From positions 1-64,000 of the forward strand of contig NBAY01000057.1 of the NCBI GenBank assembly GCA_002794775.1: DNA of 64,000 bases, read 5' to 3'. This stretch comes from Porodaedalea pini (lineage: Eukaryota; Basidiomycota; Agaricomycetes; Hymenochaetales; Hymenochaetaceae). The translations under genes and the position numbers were made by a program. The notes beneath the pieces are model-generated. The model was not told where the DNA came from, ran no database searches, and saw nothing but the letters and a program-made list of their open reading frames with translations. Shown here in pieces: positions 57,099-64,000 of this stretch (its first letter is position 1; every line of letters starts with the position of its first letter).

Positions 57099-57816
57099 AT
57101 TGACTCGTATGTGCTTTTTGTTTTGCTTGAGCGATGCTCGATGCTCGACGTTGGAGTTCAAAGCGAAGACGGGAGCAGATACACCTCCTAAAGTCTATGC
57201 TGTAAATTAGATGCCCGCAGAAATGATGCGCCCTAACGGCAGATGATAGGAGCCGTCATCTAGATTTCCAGGTTCCATCTAGACTTCTTTTGCATTAGAC
57301 AAGTTTCGGAGCGACTCGACTTTTAAACAACAAGTAATTTCTAAGCGATATGCACTAGGCACCGGTTGTTAAGGGTCTGTGCCAGATCTTTGTAAAGTAC
57401 AGATCTCCTCCCAGAGCTCAGTCAAATATACCCAAGAGTAGAGTCATTCGAAAGCTCTTTCAAAGCGCTACAAAATGGTAGTACTTACAGCCCCTATCGA
57501 GAGGTATGGTATGCACGATCACTAAAGAGTTGTGTTGTTAGCTCGGTGTCAATAGACTGTAAGCGTCGGCAAGATAATGTATATTACTTGAAAATTACTT
57601 GCTGTTTAAAAATCAAGTTGCTCCGAAACCTGTCTATTGGTGGATGGGGTTGCGGGTGCAGGTCGACTTCGAAAGAAAGCAATGTAGAAATCTCAGATCT
57701 GCACTCGATCTCTTTGCATTACCAGTCAGTGAGCATTTTAGGAGCCGAGCAGAGTTCTAATTCGTCCATATGAGGCTTCCGTTGAGGAAAAATGAAATGA
57801 AAAATGGAACTGTGTC
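57099..57816. other. Intergenic, no gene seen
   Basis: Promoter side of the ABM-type gene followed by sequence without coding signal. Confidence 0.45.
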
Positions 57817-58976
57817 ACACGGCAGGAAAATCCAGGGTTTTCTGTGAGGGAGGAGTATATCACAGAGTGTTTAGTGGGGCTCATATAATTTTGGCCGAAA
57901 AAGCTGTATATGGACAATGAAACTAATTATAGTCATAAGCGAGAGGATGGAGTGTGAAAAGATTTGGAACCTAAGTGCACATGACACAATAAGATCATGT
58001 GACTACCATTTATGGAAATTAAAAATCACATGCTATTAGGTTCCAAATCTTTTCACACTCCATCCTCTCGCTTATGACTATAATTAGTTTCATTGTCCAT
58101 ATACAGCTTTTTCGGCCAAAAATATATGAGCCCCACTAAACACTCCGTGATAAGGTACACAAAAGTTAAACTCGACAAGCTGTGATGTGCGTGGTGCTTA
58201 CCTCACTTGCCTAATCTGGCTTCACTCAACATCGACAAAACTGCCTCTTCAACTGGACACAAAATCAAAATTGAGCCTCACAGAGTTGTTGGGATTGCTT
58301 TTATCTACAGACCTGTGTTTTTAAATTTTAGAAATAATAACTTTTGATGATTTTCTAAGAAGAAAAAAGTCTTTTTGTTGCAAAGGCCTCAGATTTTACT
58401 TTGCAACAATCTGATGAACTTTTGATTTTTTGACCATGGAAGTTTGGCCGCTCTCGGCTAATTCTATATGACAAATAACTTCTATATATAGCAGTATTAT
58501 ACAATTACTAATCATGCATATCCTCAACATTTTCTCCCCTTTGACAGTCTTGCCACACAAAAAAGCACCATGCCATGCCATTCAAGGATTACAACTGGAT
58601 AAAGAACATAAAGAGCAAAAAGAAGCTTGTGAGCAGTTCATGATATATTTTGAAACATATACCAACCTGTATTTCATCTGTCAGACTGCAAAACAAGAAC
58701 CAGTCAAGACAACCTATGTCTCAGATGACAGTATCAGGTAGAATTCTGACAGATGGAGGCTCATGGAATATATAAAAAATGTATTTCTCATTCTACAAGA
58801 GCTAACAAAACTTTTCAAAAATTTGACCTCACGATTTTGGCCGCTAGGGTCCATCCTAATATGGTAAGCGGAGGGTTCAGGGTCCGTGACAGTGATGTGA
58901 CATCAGCTTGTCGAGTTTAACTTTCGTGTACCTTATACTCCTCCCTCACGGAAAACCCCGGATTTTCCTGCCGTGT
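57817..58976. mobile_element. Non-autonomous TIR DNA transposon, interrupted by a MITE
   Basis: The terminal inverted repeat on the left starts ACACGGCAGGAAAATCCAGG and runs to GAGGGAGGAGTATA. On the right it is the inverse (TATACTCCTCCCTCACGGAA ... CCGTGT). The repeat continues inward as AAGGTACACAAAAGTTAAAC at 58153 and is matched inversely near 58900-58937, about 85 bp in all. The inner ~700 bp is AT-rich with only a 75-codon frame (58514-58741), so it lacks a transposase. The left repeat is split by the nested element at 57860-58150. No clear target-site duplication of the outer element was found. Confidence 0.8.
57860..58150. mobile_element. Palindromic MITE with TA target duplication, nested
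   Basis: A 291-bp near-perfect palindrome, ends TCACAGAGTGTTTAGTGGGG and its inverse ending CACTCCGTGA, arms about 115-135 bp around a short centre near 58010. It is flanked by TA at 57858-57859 and 58151-58152. Removing it with one TA restores GAGTATAAGGTAC, exactly the sequence of the opposite terminal repeat of the outer element. TA duplication suggests Tc1/mariner-type mobilisation. Confidence 0.88.
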
Positions 58977-59802
58977 CAGTGATCTCCTGGACCACGTGCA
59001 TCGCCGGATACAGTACGCGTAGTCTGAAGTAAGATTGGCACAGATATCAGATCGACTTAGTCTCGTTACACTCATCTTGAGTCTCGATTTTGTTGTCTCG
59101 CAGTCTCCTCCTCGAGACTACCAAGCATTCGCAGCACTCTCAGGTACTTTCAAGACACAGACATGACTAACCTTACTTCTAAGCTTGTGCAAATGTCTAT
59201 CAGGTTTCAGTGTGGAAAAAGCTTTTGATGGCGGGTCTTCGTCGTCATGCAGGTTCTCGAGTATAGGCGCGACTCGGTGTCTCTGAAACGCATTGGCTAG
59301 TCATCTCGGACCTCTGAAAATATGAAACACTCTACTTCTGGGTAGAGTCGGCGTCTCTCGATGAACGGTCGTCATGACCGGAATGCGTGTCTAGGGTCGG
59401 CTTTCTACATCTTTCTAGATTTGATTCCGCTCCGGACATCGGGCTTCTTTGCATCGGCTCACACAACTGGTCGTTCTGCAGAATGCAGGAGAGGCGACCA
59501 TTTTAGATATCTTAGCCGGAACTAAACATAGCCTCCATACGCGCCGCTTCTAAACATTGTGTCCCGCCTTGTTCATTTTTCCGACCATGCGCTTCTTTTT
59601 CTCGACGTTACTTGTTGCCTGAGCCCACCGCTATCGGTGACGAGTGTTGCCTAGCGCCCGTGCCCACATCTTGCGGCGAGCCTATAAAAGTATCATTGCA
59701 GTTTCCTGGTGGGCTAGTCCGACCTGGTCCTTTCAAGCTTGAGACGGCGGACGATTCCTTACGAACACACGCTCTCTACGACACCACGACCAATTACTCT
59801 TC
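58977..59802. other. Intergenic, P450 promoter side
   Basis: No supported gene. A short frame beginning at 59612 runs into the P450 start region and is probably leader sequence. Confidence 0.45.
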
Positions 59803-62066
59803 ATGGATCTGACGTCTGCAGACATTAGCATGGGCATTCATCTGAATTCCCTTCGTACTCTCTCCGTCGCTTTTCTGCTTATCGCAGGCCTTTACCTCCT
59901 CCAAAAGGCTTTCAAGTGGTCGCGAGTACCTGCAAAGCAGACTAAGGGACATGGGCTTCCCTTACCTCCTGGGCCTAAGCCTCTGCCTCTCATTGGGAAT
60001 CTTCTCGATATGCCATTGAAACAGCCTTGGAAGACTTTCACGGAATGGGGTCGCCAGTATGGTAAGGTTCTGTCATAAAAATGATGGAAACCTGACCTAT
60101 TGATCGATTTGCGGTCCTTTACTAAAGGTGACGTCGTTCATATCTCGGCGATGGGCCAACGCATTATCATTCTCAATTCCGCGAAGGCTGCCAATGATCT
60201 GTTCGAGAAGAGGTCCGCAATTTACTCTGACAGGCCCCGCCTTCCACTGCTTGCCGAGTTGTGAGTGTACTCGTTCAATCGTACGAGCTTAAGCTTGTAG
60301 CTCACGGGGGTAATGTTAGGACAGGATTCGACTGGATGTTCTCGCTTATGCACTATGGGGAGGCATGGCGGAAATACAGGCGTACCTTCGTGAGTATGTT
60401 CGGGTCGGGAAACGTCCACGTCTTCAACCCCGTGCAAGAGCTTGCTTCTCAAAGACTCCTTGGGCGCTTACTGGACTCACCTGCAAACTTCGAAGAGCAT
60501 TTACGTCTGTAAGCCTCACTTGACGAACTAACTGTGTGCTTTGATTTGACAATATCACGTCCCTAAAGTCATTCGGGACAGCTGATCATGAAGACAATCT
60601 ACGGCATCGACATTGCATCTTGCGAAGATCAGTACATTACCGTCGCCGAACGGGTCATGGCCATCGTCTCTGATATAGCGCGCCCTGGCGCGGTACTTAT
60701 TGATATGTTCCCCATCTGTAGGTTCATATTTGGTCACAGTCAGCCTCTCACAATCGATTTCATTCTTCCATCAAGTGAAACGAGTGCCTTCGTGGGTCCC
60801 CGGCGCGTTTTACCAGCGTCTCGCGAAGCAGCTGACGAAGGACGTACGCGAGATGCGAGAAGCGCCATTCGCTGCGGCGAAGAGCGAAATGGCGAGTGAA
60901 GCTGAGATCGTCAAAGTAACATGAAATCTGTACTTACGAAGGAATATGATAGACCAGTGGAAGGTCGAGTATGCCGTCCTTTGTATCGGAGCTTCTCGAG
61001 CGACATGGCTATGAGAGAGGAGACATGCAGGACATTGTTAGGGACTGCTCAACGGTGGCGTACGGAGGTGCGTCAAGTTCACATTTATTACCTACTTTTC
61101 GACTAAAGAATATACTACGCGCCGTTATAGCGGGCTCTGATACGGTGAGTTATAGCTGTACTTCCTGGTGAATATCTATCCGACTCCTTTCGAAGACCGT
61201 ATCGGCGCTCACGGCCTTCGTGCTTGCGATGACTATGTATCCCGAGGTGCAGAAGAAAGCGCAAGCTGAGCTTGACGTGGTCGTCGGGTCGGGCAGGCTC
61301 CCCTCATTCGCGGACCGTAAAAATCTGCCGTACATCAATGCAATCATGCGCGAGACTTTACGCTGGCACACCGTTGCTCCTCAAGGTATGCACTGTAACT
61401 TAACTTCAGATTGAGCACATATATATCTTGTGTATCAACGATGAATCAGGTCTGCCACACGCGCTCAAGGAGGACAACGTATACAATGGACTTTACTTGC
61501 CTGCTGGGTCTATCGTGGTCGGCAACACCTGGTGAGTACGATCCTCATCTCCGTTGTTTCTGATCACTCAATGCTGGCTATTACCAAGGGGTATTCTGCA
61601 CGACCCAGCTGTTTACCCGGAGCCTATGGAATTCAAGCCTGAGCGATACTTCGACTCTGAAGGCAACCCCGATTACGCAGGCATCGACCCGATCAAATTT
61701 GCATTTGGCTATGGAAGACGGTGAGCGCAGCTTGATGTCCTTCCCGTGTGTCTTGTTGCATAGACTGATCGCTTACATCAGGGTTTGCGCCGGATTGTCC
61801 TATGCCGAAAATACGTTGTTTCTGAACATGGCGCGCATTCTCTCGACGTTCAACATCTCACTTGACAGAGATGCATCCGGTAACCCGATCCCGGCAGTAC
61901 TGAACGCGTCTTCCGGAGTTGTTTCGTGCGTCCTATTACCGCTTCTCGTCTGCCGTCTAATTAATGTCATGAATGAATGCGATACAGTCGCCCGAATCAT
62001 TACGAATGCTCTATCGTGCCTCGTTCTGCAGAGGCTGCTTTATTGATCCATGATGCGAAATTATGA
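59803..62066 (+). CDS. Cytochrome P450 monooxygenase
   Basis: Heme monooxygenase, probably ER-anchored and part of secondary or xenobiotic metabolism; substrate unknown. Twelve exons: 59803..60061, 60128..60260, 60320..60508, 60569..60717, 60776..60915, 60953..61067, 61131..61144 (14 nt), 61196..61385, 61450..61531, 61589..61720, 61782..61925, 61988..62066; 541 aa. N-terminal anchor LSVAFLLIAGLYLLQ, then the proline hinge LPLPPGPKPLPLIGN. Helix C has WRKYRR; the I-helix oxygen motif is AGSDTT, the 14-nt exon carrying AGSDT. ExxR is ETLR and the PERF-type motif is KPERYF. The heme loop FGYGRRVCAGLSYAE has its Cys ligand. The C-terminus is PNHYECSIVPRSAEAALLI. One intron (60916-60952) is just 37 nt. 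All signature residues are present. Confidence 0.9.
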
Positions 62067-62467
62067 ATGAAATCACTTATACCCAAATTCTAGTTCTTAA
62101 TACACTCGCGATATACAGACAACCTCGGCACCCAATTTATCTTCGCGGCGCCATTTACTCTCTTTCGATTTATCATTGTCAGACATTTCATACTACTACC
62201 AGGTTCCTCAATGTATGCATGTTTCCTTTCATTCAGTTTTACTTCCAATATTCGTGGGGCCATTCCGGGCGCCCTCGACTATACCGTTAATATTCTATGT
62301 TCTTATAAGTAGCACACGCTTCGCTTTGGTGTTTAGGTAGCTCTTTGATTCTAATTTCTAATAGCCAAAAGGCTACACTTCACTTCGAGTAGACCTGGAC
62401 AGCAAACGAACAATACAGATGGAACAGACAGCGATGGTAACTTTTACTTTCTGCATCTCGCTTTAGA
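62067..62467. other. Convergent spacer
   Basis: Between the P450 3' end and the prolyl-tRNA synthetase 3' end; no coding signal. Confidence 0.5.
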
Positions 62468-64000
62468 TCAGTATGAGCGCCCAAACATTGTCCAGCGTTT
62501 CGCATCTTTGCCGCACGCCGGGCATTTTGTAATACCAGACTCGATGGGCGGGTACTGCGCCTGATCGAAAGGGATGGCAAGCGACTTTGCGCCTGCGGAC
62601 GGCGCGCGCACGTCTTGTGGTTCCGAGCTACGTAGAATAGATTAATGGTCAGTTCACTTGCTTTAGCAAAGTGGAGGAGGGAGAGGAAACACGCACTCGC
62701 GTCCACTGCGCTCCTTGATGTCATCTTCGCACACTTCCTCTTCGCACCACGGAAGGACTGCAACACATTTGCTGTCGAGTGTCGGCACGACATCGTCCCA
62801 TTTGGTCACAACGCGCAGGCGAGACATGTACAGAGCCTTCGCGCGCTCGAACATCTCCTGTTGGATAGTCTCGAGAAGTGCAGGCACGGCAGTCTCCAGT
62901 TCTGCGAGTGCTATTGGCGCCTTCACGCCCGTATCACGTCGCACAGAAAGTGTTTGCTTCTTCTGGATGTCGACCGGACCGAGTTCGAGGCGAAGTGGCA
63001 CACCCTGGACAAAAAGCCATTTGTAAGACCACAGGCAAACTGAGGGATAAGGAATAATTGTGTTTTCACACCTTCTGTTCCCAGTCGTTGAACTTGTAGC
63101 CAGGAGTGTAGCCATCCCGTACATCCGCCTTCGCGCGGATACCGACTTTCCTGAGCGTCTTCGCGAGCTCCTCACAGCGGTCGTATAACTCCTGCTTATT
63201 GGTGCGCACGGTTATACCGCAGGGAACAACGATTGCTTGGACGCTCGCGACGCGTGGTGGGAGAACAAGACCCTGGTTGTCGCCGTGAATCATGACCATG
63301 ACTCCGATCGTGCGCGTGCTTAGGCCCCACGAGTTCTGCCACACAAACAATTTGCCACCGTTCGGACCCGTACCCTGCGGATCGTCCGGGTCTTCGACCA
63401 CAATGTTGAACATCTCTGGCCGCGAGAAGTTTTGGCCAAGGCAATGCGATGTCGCAGCTTGGATGCCACGACCGGTCGTCGGAATGAAGCCTTCCACGGT
63501 CGTCGTGTACAGACCACCGGCGAACTTCTCCTTCTCGGACTTGACGCCGGGGATGACGGGTACAGCGAGCAGCTCCTCGTACACGCGACGATATAAGTCA
63601 AGAATTTCCCGTACTTCAGTGTCGGCCTCTTTCTTCGTGAGATGAGCGGTGTGGCCTTCCTGCCATAGGAATTCGCGCGTACGGAGGAACGGCTGGGGGC
63701 TCTTGAACTCCCAGCGCACAACGCTGTTCCACTGGTTGAGCTTCAGGGGTAGATCACGATAGCTCTTGATCCATTTGGCATAGTAGGGATACATGGCCGT
63801 TTCCGAGGTCGGACGGATTGCTATGGGCTCCTCAAGCTCGGAGCTCCCTCTGAAGACACACATGTCAACATCGAGTTGAAAATTGAAAAACTTGGACACC
63901 TACGCCCTAGTCACCCATGCCACTTCCGGAGAAAAGCCCTCAATGTGGTCTTTTTCACGCTCGAGCACCTTTTGAGACACAAACATCGGGAAGTAAGCAT
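62468..64000 (-). CDS. Prolyl-tRNA synthetase, cytosolic, 5'-partial
   Basis: Charges tRNA-Pro; class II aminoacyl-tRNA synthetase. The 3' part is in the window: exons >64000..63904, 63849..63072, 63004..62697, 62627..62468. The sequence starts within [20 protein letters not shown] and [20 protein letters not shown]. Then come motif 2 ([47 protein letters not shown]) and motif 3 ([16 protein letters not shown]). The anticodon-binding domain follows ([40 protein letters not shown]). The eukaryote/archaea-type C-terminal zinc domain ends [19 protein letters not shown]. This is the canonical end of cytosolic ProRS, not the bacterial/mitochondrial type. Confidence 0.95.

Overview
This window is nuclear DNA from a filamentous basidiomycete, most likely a wood-decay Agaricomycete of polypore type. 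The evidence is many spliced genes with introns mostly of 50-70 nt, GT-AG borders and CT(A/G)A(C/T)-like branch sites; DUF6533 membrane proteins; a secreted oxalate decarboxylase; a cytochrome P450; a cytochrome-b5-fused delta-9 desaturase; and a Tad-like LINE. Most genes cannot be seen as single ORFs, so I rebuilt exon chains by hand, requiring phase-consistent junctions and family-like protein across each one. Exon positions are given in the entries.

Layout. 1-8.6 kb is a gene-poor stretch: a 5'-partial lineage-specific gene with two decayed relatives, a seven-segment membrane protein and a broken DUF6533 gene. 8.6-19.1 kb is a lipid/redox neighbourhood: two intact short-chain dehydrogenases plus one dead copy, a mitochondrial ribosome recycling factor, an alpha/beta hydrolase and a fatty acid 2-hydroxylase. 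19.5-28.5 kb holds the nucleolar WD40 protein ENP2 and, 163 bp upstream of its start codon, a nearly full-length LINE with an 11-bp target-site duplication. 30.4-40 kb carries housekeeping and secreted functions: oxalate decarboxylase (16 exons), polynucleotide kinase 3'-phosphatase, a PITH protein, a DUF1348 protein, a complex I 9.5-kDa subunit and an ORT1-like carrier. 41-46.2 kb has a second DUF6533 gene, then SWC5/BCNT and RRG7 sharing a 148-bp divergent promoter.

46-55 kb is the most informative region. Three tandem NmrA/isoflavone-reductase-like genes (the first frameshifted) lie between RRG7 and the desaturase OLE1. Between copies 2 and 3 sits a chimera of an OLE1 3' fragment joined to an RRG7 3' fragment. 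This is what is expected if an ancestral RRG7-reductase-OLE1 block was duplicated with breakpoints inside the two outer genes. 55-64 kb has a small ABM-fold protein, a TIR element with another MITE nested in its terminal repeat, an apparently intact P450 and the 3' part of cytosolic prolyl-tRNA synthetase running off the right edge.

No CRISPR, rRNA or convincing tRNA was seen. The most notable structures are the chimeric duplication, the LINE with ten nonsense codons but no frameshift, the nested MITEs, micro-exons and GC-AG introns. I found no clear sign of a wholly new biological system.
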